Origin: Roseateles toxinivorans
Lineage (GTDB): Bacteria; Pseudomonadota; Gammaproteobacteria; Burkholderiales; Burkholderiaceae_C
Assembly (NCBI RefSeq): GCF_004362525.1
Contig: NZ_SNXS01000002.1
Coordinates: 186,001 to 250,000, forward strand
DNA: 64,000 nucleotides
Direction of reading: 5' to 3'
Numbering within the stretch: position 1 is the stretch's first letter; each line of letters begins with the position of its first letter. The notes beneath the pieces were generated by a model. The model searched no databases. It was not told where the DNA came from and saw only the letters and a list, made by a program, of their open reading frames with translations. Positions 1-8,719 of this stretch are shown piece after piece. Made by a program: the position numbers and the translations under genes.

Positions 1-1
1 G

Positions 2-25
2 CTGCGCAGCTTGCTGGAAGAGTGA
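2..25 (+). CDS. Possible C-terminal end of an upstream gene
   Basis: Seven sense codons (LRSLLEE) followed by TGA are open from the window edge and end 37 bases before the next start. Codon choice (CTG, CGC, AGC) fits the neighbours, so this may be the tail of a gene lying to the left. Nothing can be said about function, and the call rests only on reading frame and spacing. Confidence 0.3.
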   Translation: MRSLLEE

Positions 26-62
26 TCGCCGGCTGCCGCCGGGCCGATGGCAGACTCGGCGC

Positions 63-1331
63 ATGAGATCCAAGTTTCGATGGCTGGGCTGGGCCCTGAC
101 GGCGCTTGCCCTGAGCCTGCTGCTGATGCTGGCCCTGGCGCTGCAAGGCGCGCCGCTGATCCCGCCACAGGCCGAGGTCAGCGCGGCCGATGTGGAGCGG
201 GCCAATGCCTTCCTGCGCCGCAATGACCCGCGCCTGCCGCGGCCGGGCACCCAGCGAACCCTGGTGATGCCGGAGCGGGACCTGAACCTGCTGCTGAACG
301 AGTTGATGCGCCGCAAGCTGCCCGGCGCCTCGGCCAAGATCGTGCTGGGCGCTGGCATTGCCCAGGTGCGCGCCAGCGTGGCCCTGCATCAGCTGGGCCT
401 GCCGCTGTGGCTGAACCTGGACGCTGCCCTGCGCGAGAGCGCCGAGCTGCCGGTGGTGGAGCGGCTGCGCATCGGCCGGCTGCCGGTGCCTGGCTGGGTG
501 GCGCGCCGGTGGCTGGAGTCCCTGCGCAGCCGGCTCGACGCCACCGCCGAGGGGCAGCTCGCCAACGACCTGGTGAAAAGCGTCCAGCTGCGCCCGGCCT
601 GGCTGCAGCTGAACTACGAGTGGCGCGACGACACGTACGGCCGCATGCTCGTCGCCCTCGTGCCCCAGGCCGAGCAGGCCCGGCTGAAGGCCTACTCCGA
701 CCGCCTGGCCGAGCTGTCGGAGCAGCCGGCGGCCATGCCCGCGAACGGTGGCACCTCGCTGGCCCTGCTGCTGCCGGCCATGTTCGAGCTGGCCCGCCAG
801 CGCAGCCTGCCCGGCGGCGACGCCGCCGCCGAGAACCGTGCCGCCCTGCTGACCCTGGCCCTGCATGCAAGCGGCCGCGGCCTGAAGGCGCTGGTGCCCG
901 CAGCGCGCGACTGGCGCCAACCCAAGCCGATGCTGGTCACGCTGTACGACCGCGACGACTTCCCCCAGCACCTGCTGATCTCGGCCGTGCTGGCCATCGA
1001 GGGCGGCGGCCCGCTGGCCGACGCGATCGGCGTCTACAAGGAGCTGGCCGATTCGCGCAGCGGCAGCGGCTTCAGCTTCAACGACATCGCCGCCGACCGC
1101 GCCGGCACCCGCCTGGGCCTGCTGGCCAAGAACGCCCCGGCGCAGCTCCAGGCGCGCCTCGCCGGCTTGCAGCGCGAGGCCCAGCTGATGCCCGATGTGT
1201 CGGACCTGCCGGAATTTTTGCGCGCCCAGGACTTTCAGAATACCTATGGTGGCGTCGGCGCGCCGGCCTATCAGCAGATGCTGGCCGAGATCGAGCGGCG
1301 GCTGGACGCCACCCCGCTGTTGGCACCCTGA
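63..1331 (+). CDS. Hypothetical membrane-anchored/exported protein
   Basis: This is a 422-residue protein that I do not recognise as a named family. Residues about 6-30 form one hydrophobic segment preceded by basic residues (MRSKFRW), which looks like a signal anchor; the rest is soluble and mixed charged, so most of the protein should lie in the periplasm. The ATG at 63 is the first start in the frame. Near the C terminus is a Gly/Ser/Phe-rich stretch (GSGFSFNDIAADRAG), which reads like a conserved core. It ends 86 bases before prfC on the same strand and may or may not be co-transcribed with it. No catalytic motif was noticed. Confidence 0.7.
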   Translation: MRSKFRWLGWALTALALSLLLMLALALQGAPLIPPQAEVSAADVERANAFLRRNDPRLPRPGTQRTLVMPERDLNLLLNELMRRKLPGASAKIVLGAGIAQVRASVALHQLGLPLWLNLDAALRESAELPVVERLRIGRLPVPGWVARRWLESLRSRLDATAEGQLANDLVKSVQLRPAWLQLNYEWRDDTYGRMLVALVPQAEQARLKAYSDRLAELSEQPAAMPANGGTSLALLLPAMFELARQRSLPGGDAAAENRAALLTLALHASGRGLKALVPAARDWRQPKPMLVTLYDRDDFPQHLLISAVLAIEGGGPLADAIGVYKELADSRSGSGFSFNDIAADRAGTRLGLLAKNAPAQLQARLAGLQREAQLMPDVSDLPEFLRAQDFQNTYGGVGAPAYQQMLAEIERRLDATPLLAP

Positions 1332-1417
1332 CAAGACGAACAGGCGCACTCCAACGATAATCGAGGGTTCCACGAATCCGGCCGGGCCGGTTGTTCAACG
1401 CTTCAGGCCCAGATCCC

Positions 1418-3046
1418 ATGTCCACCGAGCTCAGCCCCCAGGTACGGCGTCGCCGTACTTTCGCCATCATTTCCCACCCCGACGCCGGCAAGACGACGCT
1501 GACGGAAAAGCTCTTGCTGTTCTCGGGCGCGATCCAGATTGCCGGCTCGGTGAAGGCGCGCAAGGCCTCGCGCCACGCGACCTCGGACTGGATGGAGATC
1601 GAGAAGCAGCGCGGCATCTCGGTGGCTTCGTCGGTGATGCAGATGGAGTATCGCGACTGCGTCATCAATCTGCTCGACACCCCGGGCCACCAGGACTTCT
1701 CGGAAGACACCTATCGCGTGCTCACCGCCGTTGACGCGGCGCTGATGGTGATCGACGCGGCCAATGGCGTGGAGCCGCAGACGCGGCGCCTGCTGCAGGT
1801 CTGCCGGGCGCGCAACACGCCCATCCTGACCTTCGTCAACAAGATGGACCGCGAGGTGCAGGAGCCGCTGACCCTGATGGACGAAATCGAGCGCGAGCTG
1901 GGCATGACCGTCGTGCCTTTCACCTGGCCGGTCGGCATGGGCAAGCAGTTCCATGGCGTGATGGACCTGCGCAAGGAGCAGATGCGCGTGTTCTCGCCCG
2001 GCGAGGACCGCGCGGCCGGCGAGGAGGAGGTCCTGCAAGGCCTCAACCACCCCGAATATGCCAGCCGTTTCGGCATGCAGTACGAGCAGGCCGAGGGTGA
2101 GATCGAGCTGGTGCGCGACGCCGCCCCGGCCTTCGACAAGGAACAGTTCCTGGCCGGCCACCAGACGCCGATGTTCTTCGGCTCGGCCGTCAACAACTTT
2201 GGCGTGCAGGAAGTGCTGGACGCGCTGGTCGACCTGGCCCCGTCGCCGGCCGCCCGCCCGGCGATGCAGCGCGTGGTCGAGCCCGACGAGGCCAAGTTCA
2301 GCGGCGTGGTGTTCAAGATCCAGGCGAATATGGACCCGGCGCACCGCGACCGCATCGCCTTCCTGCGCGTGGCCAGCGGCCATTTCGAGCGCGGCATGCG
2401 GCTCAAGGTGGTGCGCTCCGGCAAGGAGCTGCGGCCCAACTCGGTGGTGAGCTTCCTGAGCCAGCGCCGCGAGTTGCTGGACGAGGCCTTTGCCGGCGAC
2501 ATCATCGGCATTCCCAACCACGGCGTGCTGCAGCTGGGCGACACGATCACCGAAGGCGAGCAGTTGCAATTCACCGGCCTGCCCTTCTTCGCGCCGGAGA
2601 TGTTCCGCGCCGTCGAGGTGGCCGACCCGCTGCGCACCAAGCAGCTGCGTGCCGGTCTGACGCAGCTCGGCGAAGAGGGCGCGATCCAGGTCTTCCGTCC
2701 GGTCGCCGGATCGGTGCTGCTGCTGGGCGCCGTCGGCCAGCTGCAGTTCGAGGTCGTCGCCCACCGCCTAGAGCATGAGTACGGCGTCAAGGCCCGCATC
2801 ATGCCCAGCCGCTTCCAGGTCGCCCGCTGGGTGACCTGCGACGAGGCCGACGGCGGCGACAGGGAGCTCAAGCGCTTCATCGACGCCAACGCCCACCGCG
2901 TCGCCTACGACGCCGTTGACGCGCCCACCGTGCTGGTCGAATATGCGCCCGAGCTGCGCGCCATCGAGAGCAACTGGCCCAAGATCAAGTTCCACGCGAT
3001 GCGCGAGCACGCGGGGCTGATGTTCCAGAACCGGCTGGACGGCTGA
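1418..3046 (+). CDS. prfC: Peptide chain release factor 3
   Basis: RF3 is the GTPase that removes RF1/RF2 from the ribosome after peptide release. G1 lies at residues 20-27 (HPDAGKTT), the RGIS switch I element follows, G3 is DTPGH at 87-91 and G4 is NKMD at 141-144. The C-terminal half carries the EF-Tu-like and RF3-specific domains. The ATG at 1418 gives 542 residues, close to the usual 525-545. A TTG at 1391 would add nine residues of non-conserved type and is less likely. It is a cytoplasmic single-copy housekeeping gene, convergent with the PEP-CTERM gene to its right. Confidence 0.97.
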   Translation: MSTELSPQVRRRRTFAIISHPDAGKTTLTEKLLLFSGAIQIAGSVKARKASRHATSDWMEIEKQRGISVASSVMQMEYRDCVINLLDTPGHQDFSEDTYRVLTAVDAALMVIDAANGVEPQTRRLLQVCRARNTPILTFVNKMDREVQEPLTLMDEIERELGMTVVPFTWPVGMGKQFHGVMDLRKEQMRVFSPGEDRAAGEEEVLQGLNHPEYASRFGMQYEQAEGEIELVRDAAPAFDKEQFLAGHQTPMFFGSAVNNFGVQEVLDALVDLAPSPAARPAMQRVVEPDEAKFSGVVFKIQANMDPAHRDRIAFLRVASGHFERGMRLKVVRSGKELRPNSVVSFLSQRRELLDEAFAGDIIGIPNHGVLQLGDTITEGEQLQFTGLPFFAPEMFRAVEVADPLRTKQLRAGLTQLGEEGAIQVFRPVAGSVLLLGAVGQLQFEVVAHRLEHEYGVKARIMPSRFQVARWVTCDEADGGDRELKRFIDANAHRVAYDAVDAPTVLVEYAPELRAIESNWPKIKFHAMREHAGLMFQNRLDG

Positions 3047-3058
3047 TCGCGAGACGGA

Positions 3059-3076
3059 CCGCCCCCGGAAGGGCGG
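3059..3076 (+). terminator. Probable hairpin terminator after prfC
   Basis: CCGCCC (3059-3064), a six-base loop and GGGCGG (3071-3076) form a GC-rich stem 12 bases after the prfC stop and before the convergent gene ending at 3092. The downstream T content is poor (CCCGTTATC), so it is a weak or bidirectional terminator candidate. Confidence 0.45.
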
Positions 3077-3091
3077 CCCGTTATCGCCACC

Positions 3092-4024
3092 TCAAGTGCG
3101 GCGGCGTTTCGCCCAAGCCAGCAGGCCCAGCCCCCCGGCCATCAGCGCCCAGGTCGTGGGCTCCGGCACCGGCGTCAGCACGAACAGGCGCGAGTTCGGC
3201 GTGCCCGAGTCCTCGGCCACCAGGTAGATCACGCCCTTCTCGTCCACCGTCACGCCCTCGATGGCCTGGCTGGTCACGCCGGAGAGATCAAAGCTGCTCA
3301 GCACATCGCCCTTGCGGTTGATCTCGACCAGCTTCCTCGAGTCCAGGCTCAGTATCAGCAGGTTGTCGGCCGCGGCCGAGCCGGCCAGTGCGTCGATCGG
3401 CGACAGGGTCTGCACATCGGACAGGCTGTTAAGTCCCAGCTTGGCATCGGCGTTGAACAGCGCCGCCATCGCCGACACGCCGCCGGCCTTGGCAAACGTC
3501 AGCCCACCGGCCAGCACGGCCTGCGGGTTGTCCTGCTTGACGCTGACGAAGCTGCCGTTGCGCGGGTCGTAGCTGATGCCCTCGGTGCCGATATTGCCCA
3601 CCGTGCCGGCGATCGAGACGAAGTCGGCATCGCGTAGCGCGACGCTGCCCCCGGCCACATACTGGAAGCGGTAGGCGTCCTGCAGGCGCTCCTCGGCCAC
3701 CACCAGCTGGCCATTGCCCAGATAGGTCAGGCCCTCGGCGTCATGGTTGGTGCTGGCGGTGGGCCAGTTGCTGAAGCGCATGCTGCCCAGGGTCTGGCCG
3801 GTGCGTGAGATCTCGACCACGCCCAGGCCCTCGTCACCGACGAAGAACAGCGTGCCGCGGTCGCGCGCATAGGTCACGGCCGAGGCTTCCAGGCCCATAT
3901 CGCCCAGGGTGTCCAGCGTGTAGTTGCCGCTGAGCTTGTAGTTGGCCAGGTTGATGGAGGTCTGCGCCGAGGTGCCGACAGCGAACAGGGCCGCCGCAGC
4001 GGCGGCGATGATTTGCTTGATCAT
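3092..4024 (-). CDS. PEP-CTERM anchored beta-propeller-like protein (SdiA-regulated family)
   Basis: This exported protein has 310 residues. It starts with a signal peptide (MIKQIIAAAAAALFAVGTSAQ). The body consists of repeated beta-strand segments with the pattern ASAVTY, DAEGLTY, GTEGISYD and EGVTVDEKG, typical of SdiA-regulated/phytase-like propellers. It ends in a PEP-CTERM sorting signal: VPEP, a hydrophobic helix, then a basic tail (AKRRRT). In this system an exosortase encoded elsewhere cleaves after the motif and routes the protein to the surface or matrix. The gene lies 26 bases after the other PEP-CTERM gene and is probably in one transcript with it. The propeller assignment is by pattern only. 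Confidence 0.8.
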   Translation of the reverse strand: MIKQIIAAAAAALFAVGTSAQTSINLANYKLSGNYTLDTLGDMGLEASAVTYARDRGTLFFVGDEGLGVVEISRTGQTLGSMRFSNWPTASTNHDAEGLTYLGNGQLVVAEERLQDAYRFQYVAGGSVALRDADFVSIAGTVGNIGTEGISYDPRNGSFVSVKQDNPQAVLAGGLTFAKAGGVSAMAALFNADAKLGLNSLSDVQTLSPIDALAGSAAADNLLILSLDSRKLVEINRKGDVLSSFDLSGVTSQAIEGVTVDEKGVIYLVAEDSGTPNSRLFVLTPVPEPTTWALMAGGLGLLAWAKRRRT

Positions 4025-4050
4025 GATGGTGAGATGTCCGGATTCAGTTT

Positions 4051-4716
4051 TCAGGCTTGACGGCGGCGGCGGGCGACGGCGCCCACCAGGCCGAGGCCGC
4101 CCAGCAGCAGCGCGTAGGTCGAGGGCTCGGGCACGGCCAGCGTGAACAGGCCGGGGTTGCCGACATCGCCGAGGCTGGACGCATGCGAACCGAAGGCATC
4201 GCCCTCGGCGGCCAGCACCCAGCCGGTGCTCACGGCCTGCGGTGCCAGGTCGGCCAGGCTGCCGGGATTGCCGCTGCGGTTCTGCGCGCGCACGGTGCCG
4301 GGGATGGCCACGTCGCCATAGCTCAGGCGGTCGACCAGCTGGCCGGCGCCGTCGAACAGATTGATCTCATCGGCCCGGCCCAGATTGGCCAGATTGCCGC
4401 CGACGATCTTGACGTTGGCCCCAAGGCCCCAGACGCTGCGGAAATCGGCCGCGCTGGACTCGACCAGCAGCACCGACTCGCCCGGGGCGACCAGGCCCAG
4501 CGCGCTCAGCGAGGTGACGCCGGGGTTGCGCGAGTCGTCATCGAAAGACCACCCGGAGAAGTCCACGGCGCTGGCACCCAGGTTGGTGAACTCGATGTAC
4601 TCGCCGGTCTTGCCATTGCCGTTGTACATCCATTCGGTGATTTCGACCTTGGCCTGGGCGGCCATGGCGCTCGACAGCAAGGCGGCAGCGCCCAGCGCAT
4701 GAAACATAGGGTTCAT
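4051..4716 (-). CDS. PEP-CTERM protein with lamin-tail-like domain
   Basis: This protein has 221 residues. A signal peptide ending near AMAAQA is followed by a lamin-tail-domain pattern (ITEWMYNGNG, GEYIEFTNLG, DFSGWSFDDD, LVAPGESVLL), an immunoglobulin-like fold found in many exported bacterial proteins. The C terminus is a canonical PEP-CTERM signal: VPEPSTYALLLGGLGL, a hydrophobic helix and RRRRQA. A purine-rich ribosome site (GAGGA) lies 8 bases before the ATG. It is the first gene of a probable two-gene operon with the propeller protein; both would need an exosortase, which is not in this window. Confidence 0.85.
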   Translation of the reverse strand: MNPMFHALGAAALLSSAMAAQAKVEITEWMYNGNGKTGEYIEFTNLGASAVDFSGWSFDDDSRNPGVTSLSALGLVAPGESVLLVESSAADFRSVWGLGANVKIVGGNLANLGRADEINLFDGAGQLVDRLSYGDVAIPGTVRAQNRSGNPGSLADLAPQAVSTGWVLAAEGDAFGSHASSLGDVGNPGLFTLAVPEPSTYALLLGGLGLVGAVARRRRQA

Positions 4717-4779
4717 GGGTTATTCCTCGGGTTGGTGTGGCGCCGGCGGGCGTGCGCTGCACGCACCGGCGGCGCGACC

Positions 4780-5709
4780 TTAATGACCCAAGATGACCTG
4801 CGCGTGACAGGCCCTGGCGCCAGCGGGCAGCGGCAGGCGAATCAGCCGGAAGCCGGCGACGATCAGCAAGAGGCCTGGCAGCAGGCGCCAGCTCAATGCC
4901 TCGTCGAACAGCAGTGCGCCCAGGACCAGGCCGGTCACGGTGATGACATAGCCCATGAAGCTGAAGCTGACCGGCTCGGCCACGCGCTGCAGCCGGAAGT
5001 ACAGCAGATAGCCCAGTGCCATCGCCGCGGCCTGGCCGGCCAGGGCCAGCCAGGCCCCGGCCTCGGCAGGCGGCAGCGGCAGGTCGAGCAGCAGGCGCAG
5101 CGGTGCCAGCAGCAGCACCGAGCCGGCCAGCGTGGCCGCGCCCAGCCACTCATTGGCCTGGCCCTGGGGCAGGCGGCGGCTGCGATAGACATTGCCCGCA
5201 CCGATCAGCGCCGGCACCGCCAGCAGCAGCAGCAACACCGCGGCATCCGCCGGCCCCGCATCGCCCAGCCGCGAACCCACCAGCAGCAGCGCGCCGGCCA
5301 GGCCCAGCACCACGGCCAGGACGCGCTGCCAGCGCCAGGGCTCCAGGCGCAGCAGCAGGCTCAAGCCCAGCGTGAACACCGGCGGCAGGGTGAAGGCCAG
5401 CGCCGCAAAGCCGGCGCCGGCCTGGGCGGACAGGTAGAAGGCCAGGCTCATCGGCAGCGCATGGCCCAGCAGCCCGGCGATCAGGCCGAAACGCAGCAGC
5501 CGGGCGGGCTGTGCCGGCCGGCCATGACGGTGCACCGCCCGCATCGACAGCAGCAGGGCGGCCAGCACGGTCGGCCACAGCGCGAAGTCCAGCGCGCCGA
5601 CGCCCTGCTGCGCGGCGTACTTGGACAGGGGCAGGGCCAAGCCCAGAAACACGCCGGTGCCGATCAGCAGCGGCAGCAAGGACCACATGGGGACGGGGTG
5701 TAGCTTCAT
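4780..5709 (-). CDS. EamA/DMT-family inner-membrane transporter
   Basis: This 309-residue, highly hydrophobic protein has about ten predicted membrane segments arranged as two five-helix EamA repeats, the drug/metabolite transporter plan. An early Pro-Leu-Ser-Lys (LALPLSKYAAQQGV) in helix 1 fits the family. The substrate cannot be told from sequence. It is transcribed divergently from the LysR gene starting at 5794, with a perfect inverted repeat between them, so the LysR protein is the likely regulator. Confidence 0.85.
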   Translation of the reverse strand: MKLHPVPMWSLLPLLIGTGVFLGLALPLSKYAAQQGVGALDFALWPTVLAALLLSMRAVHRHGRPAQPARLLRFGLIAGLLGHALPMSLAFYLSAQAGAGFAALAFTLPPVFTLGLSLLLRLEPWRWQRVLAVVLGLAGALLLVGSRLGDAGPADAAVLLLLLAVPALIGAGNVYRSRRLPQGQANEWLGAATLAGSVLLLAPLRLLLDLPLPPAEAGAWLALAGQAAAMALGYLLYFRLQRVAEPVSFSFMGYVITVTGLVLGALLFDEALSWRLLPGLLLIVAGFRLIRLPLPAGARACHAQVILGH

Positions 5710-5726
5710 CGCGATGTACCTCTGCG

Positions 5727-5745
5727 GCTCAGTTTATTACTGAGC
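5727..5745. promoter_or_regulatory. Candidate LysR operator between transporter and regulator
   Basis: GCTCAGT-TTATT-ACTGAGC is a perfect inverted repeat with 7-base arms and a 5-base AT spacer. It sits in the 84-base divergent gap and matches the T-N11-A style of LysR sites. It is placed to control both genes. Confidence 0.6.
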
Positions 5746-5793
5746 AGATCGCGCGTATCCTCTCAATCTACAGATCAGAAATTCCCATTTGGA

Positions 5794-6729
5794 ATGAATC
5801 AGCCGCTGCCCTCGACTCCCGCCCTGCTCGCCTTCCGCCGCGTCGCCGAGCTGCGCTCGTTCAAGGCGGCGGCGGCCAGCCTGGGCTTGACCGGTGGCGC
5901 CGTCAGCAAGCTGGTGGCCCAGCTGGAAGCCGAGCTGGGCGTGCGCCTGCTGACGCGCAGCACGCGCCATGTCGCGCTCAGCGAGGCCGGGGCGCGCTAT
6001 CTGGCCTCGGTCGGCGCCGCGCTGGACGCGCTCGGCGAGGCTGGTGCCTCGCTGCGCGAGCAGGCCGAGCGGGTCGGTGGCCGGCTGAAGGTGGCGGTGC
6101 CCAGCTCGTTCGCCCTGATGTGGCTGGCGCGCCGCCTGCCGGACCTGCTGGTGCGCTACCCGGAGCTGCAGGTCGAGCTGTCGTTGAGCGACCAGTTCGT
6201 CGATCTGCTCGAGGGCGGTCATGACTGCGCGCTGCGCATCGCCACCGCCCTGCCCAGCTCCAGCCTGGTGGCGCGGCGCCTGGGCAGCGTGCCGCGGGTG
6301 CTGGTCGCCAGCCCGGCCTATCTGCGCCATGCACCGCCGCTGCGCCGACCGCAGGACCTGCTGCAGCACAACTGCCTGCTCTACTCGCTGTCGAGCACGC
6401 CCGGCATCTGGCCGCTGCGCGAGTGGCGTGATGGCCAGTGGCACGAGCTGGCGCTGGAGGTAGGCGGCAGTCTCAAGGCCAATAACAGCGTGGTCTTGCG
6501 CGAAGCCCTGCTGGCCGGCATCGGCCTGATGCTGACGCCGCTGTTCGTCGTCCGCGACCTGCTGGCCAGCGGCGCCGTCCAGCCGCTGCTCGGCGACTGC
6601 ATGCCCGCGCCCCATGTGCTGTATGGCGTGATGCCGCAGGCACGCCAGGTGCCGGCGCGGCTGCGCGCCTTTCTCGACTTCGTCGAGCAGGCCTGCGCGG
6701 CCGAGCCGGAGTTCCTGATCAGAGCTTGA
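5794..6729 (+). CDS. LysR-family transcriptional regulator
   Basis: This protein has 311 residues. The N-terminal winged helix-turn-helix covers residues about 10-68 (LRSFKAAAASLGLTGGAVSKLVAQLEAEL), followed by a LysR substrate-binding domain (PSSFALMWLARRLPDLLVRYPELQ). The ATG at 5794 gives the usual N terminus. It is divergent from the EamA transporter and probably regulates it and itself. Its last codons overlap the tail of the convergent protease gene by 11 bases. Confidence 0.93.
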   Translation: MNQPLPSTPALLAFRRVAELRSFKAAAASLGLTGGAVSKLVAQLEAELGVRLLTRSTRHVALSEAGARYLASVGAALDALGEAGASLREQAERVGGRLKVAVPSSFALMWLARRLPDLLVRYPELQVELSLSDQFVDLLEGGHDCALRIATALPSSSLVARRLGSVPRVLVASPAYLRHAPPLRRPQDLLQHNCLLYSLSSTPGIWPLREWRDGQWHELALEVGGSLKANNSVVLREALLAGIGLMLTPLFVVRDLLASGAVQPLLGDCMPAPHVLYGVMPQARQVPARLRAFLDFVEQACAAEPEFLIRA

Positions 6730-8572
6730 TGCCCGCCAGCTCGGCGCTCCTGCGCGGGTTGATCAGGTTGACGCGGCCGGGCTTGCCATCGGCACCGGCC
6801 AGGCGCTCGGCGCCTTGCAGTATCAGCGCCTTGACCTCGGTGGGCTTGAGCTCCGGCTTCAGCGCGAGCAGCTTGGCGGCCAGATTGGCCACCTGGGGGC
6901 TGGCCATGCTGGTGCCGCTGAGCTTCATGCGCACGCCGCCGGGCACCGGGCTGTCGACCTCGAAGCCATTGGCGTGCACGACCACGGTCTTGCCGAAGGT
7001 CGAGAAGCTGGTCTCGCTGCCGGCCTGATCGACGGCACCGGCGGTGAGCAGATTCGGCAGCTCCAGGCCGGCCGGGATGTACTCCTCGAAGTCGGCGCTG
7101 TTGTCCTCGTTGCCGGCACCGGCGACGAACAGGATCTCGGGTGCACCGGCGATCGCGCCGTGCAGCGCATCACGCTCGATCTTGAACAGCCGCGCCGCCT
7201 CGAGCTTGCGAGCCTCGGGCGTGCCGCCGAGGTTGTGGTACGCCATCACCGCCTCGTAGGCGCTGGGGCCGTAGCGCCAGCTCATGTTGACGACGCGCAC
7301 GCCGGCGCTCTTGAAGCCCTGCACCATCGAGCGGTAGGCGGCGGCCGTGCGGCGCGAGCGCTCCTCGCTGGGCTTGGCCGGCTCGGCCTTGTGGCTCCAC
7401 AGCATCGTGCCGGCATAGACCTGAGCAAAGGGGTTGCCCTCGACGGCAATGCCCGCCACATGGGTGCCATGCACATAAAGCCCGGCCAGCGCCATGTCCT
7501 CGGTGAAGCCCTTGACCTGGTCGGCCTTCAGGCTGCCCAGGGTGGCACGGAGCTGGCGCGAGTCCGGCGTGTCCAGCGCCGCGCGCTGGTCCATTGAGCC
7601 CTTGATCATCGTGCGCAGCTGCGGCCAGCGCGCCTCGGCCTCACCCAGCGGGCGCAGCAGCGCCTTGGCGGGCTGGGCGTCGTCGTCGAAGGCCAGGCCG
7701 CGGGCCGCGCCGGTCTTGAACAGGCTCAGGTCAACGCCCGAGTCCCAGACACCGATCAGCACGGGTGATGCCTTGGCATCGGAGGCGATGGCAAAGGTGC
7801 GCGGGGTCCAGATATCGGCCTTGGCCACCGCCCGGGTATTGGCATCCAGCACCTGCTGCAGGCCCTTGACGATGGCCTGCTTGTGCGGGCCCAGCAGCTC
7901 GATCTGCATGCGCGCGCCGACGATGGTCATGGCCACGCGGTCGGGCACCACCATCTGGCCGTTGCTGGCCAGCGCGTCGAGCTGGGCCTTGAAGCCGCCG
8001 ACCAGCAGCTCCGGGTTGAAGGTCTCGACCGCGCCGCGGTTGCTCTTCACCACGTCCTGCACTTCGGTCCAGTTCATCGCGCTGTAGCGGCGCGCCACCT
8101 CGGCCGTCAGCCAGGCCGCGTCGCGCTGCTCCAGCCGCTGCTGCGACAGCAGATCGGTCAGCACACCGCTGGTCTGTTTGCCGGCGGCCTTCTCCTGCAG
8201 CGCCCGGGCCTTGGCCGTCCAGCCGGGCACCGCGGCCCAGTCGCCACGCAGCTGGGCCAGGGTGGCCAGGGCGGTGTAGCCTTCGCGCAGGGTGGTCGGG
8301 TCCTGGATGTCATAGGCGGCGAGATCGGCCAGCAGCTGCGCCTCCAGCTGGGTGCCCAGCTTGCGAGCCTCGTCAAGCGGCGCCTGCAAATAGGCGCTGG
8401 GCAGCATCGCCAGTGTGACGCTGCGGCGCGGCAGCTGGTCGGCGCGGGTGATGACCTGGCGGGTGTTGCTGGCCGTCTTGCCGGCATCTGCGGACTGGGC
8501 CAGCGTCTGGCCCTGCAGAGAGACCAGCAGGGCGGCGGCCGCGGCCACCGGGATCAGATTCAGCTTGCTCAT
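6719..8572 (-). CDS. Secreted S8 (subtilisin-like) serine protease
   Basis: This protein has 617 residues when started at the ATG at 8572, which has a good ribosome site (GGAGAG) and begins a clear signal peptide (MSKLNLIPVAAAAALLVSLQG, cut near TLAQS). A longer open frame to 8725 lacks these features. The catalytic triad is D277 (VWDSGVD), H368 (HGTHVAG) and S555 (SGTSMASP), all intact. About 250 residues precede the catalytic Asp and form a long N-terminal region of unknown role, perhaps a propeptide. A conserved Asn region (FVAGAGNEDN) supplies the oxyanion hole. It is likely periplasmic or secreted and is convergent with the LysR gene. Confidence 0.92.
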   Translation of the reverse strand: MSKLNLIPVAAAAALLVSLQGQTLAQSADAGKTASNTRQVITRADQLPRRSVTLAMLPSAYLQAPLDEARKLGTQLEAQLLADLAAYDIQDPTTLREGYTALATLAQLRGDWAAVPGWTAKARALQEKAAGKQTSGVLTDLLSQQRLEQRDAAWLTAEVARRYSAMNWTEVQDVVKSNRGAVETFNPELLVGGFKAQLDALASNGQMVVPDRVAMTIVGARMQIELLGPHKQAIVKGLQQVLDANTRAVAKADIWTPRTFAIASDAKASPVLIGVWDSGVDLSLFKTGAARGLAFDDDAQPAKALLRPLGEAEARWPQLRTMIKGSMDQRAALDTPDSRQLRATLGSLKADQVKGFTEDMALAGLYVHGTHVAGIAVEGNPFAQVYAGTMLWSHKAEPAKPSEERSRRTAAAYRSMVQGFKSAGVRVVNMSWRYGPSAYEAVMAYHNLGGTPEARKLEAARLFKIERDALHGAIAGAPEILFVAGAGNEDNSADFEEYIPAGLELPNLLTAGAVDQAGSETSFSTFGKTVVVHANGFEVDSPVPGGVRMKLSGTSMASPQVANLAAKLLALKPELKPTEVKALILQGAERLAGADGKPGRVNLINPRRSAELAGIKL

Positions 8573-8719
8573 TGTTGTGCTCTCCTTCAAAACAGAGGAG
8601 CGCACGATAGCCAAGCCCGGCCGCCCGGGCCAGCGCGATCTGACGAGCTGTCGGTTTGGCCGCTTGGTTGGCGCAAAGCCGCACGCGACCTGTGGGCCAT
8701 GCCGTGCCATCATCAAGCC

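Noticed and set aside
1391-1417. TTG start of prfC nine codons upstream
   Set aside because: The ATG at 1418 fits the RF3 N terminus better.
4057-5703. Plus-strand open frame opposite the lamin-tail and EamA genes
   Set aside because: Gln-rich shadow spanning two real genes; no motif.
7883-8719. N-terminal extension of the LuxR-HTH gene
   Set aside because: Runs antisense through the protease gene; an ATG at 8720 gives the plausible protein.
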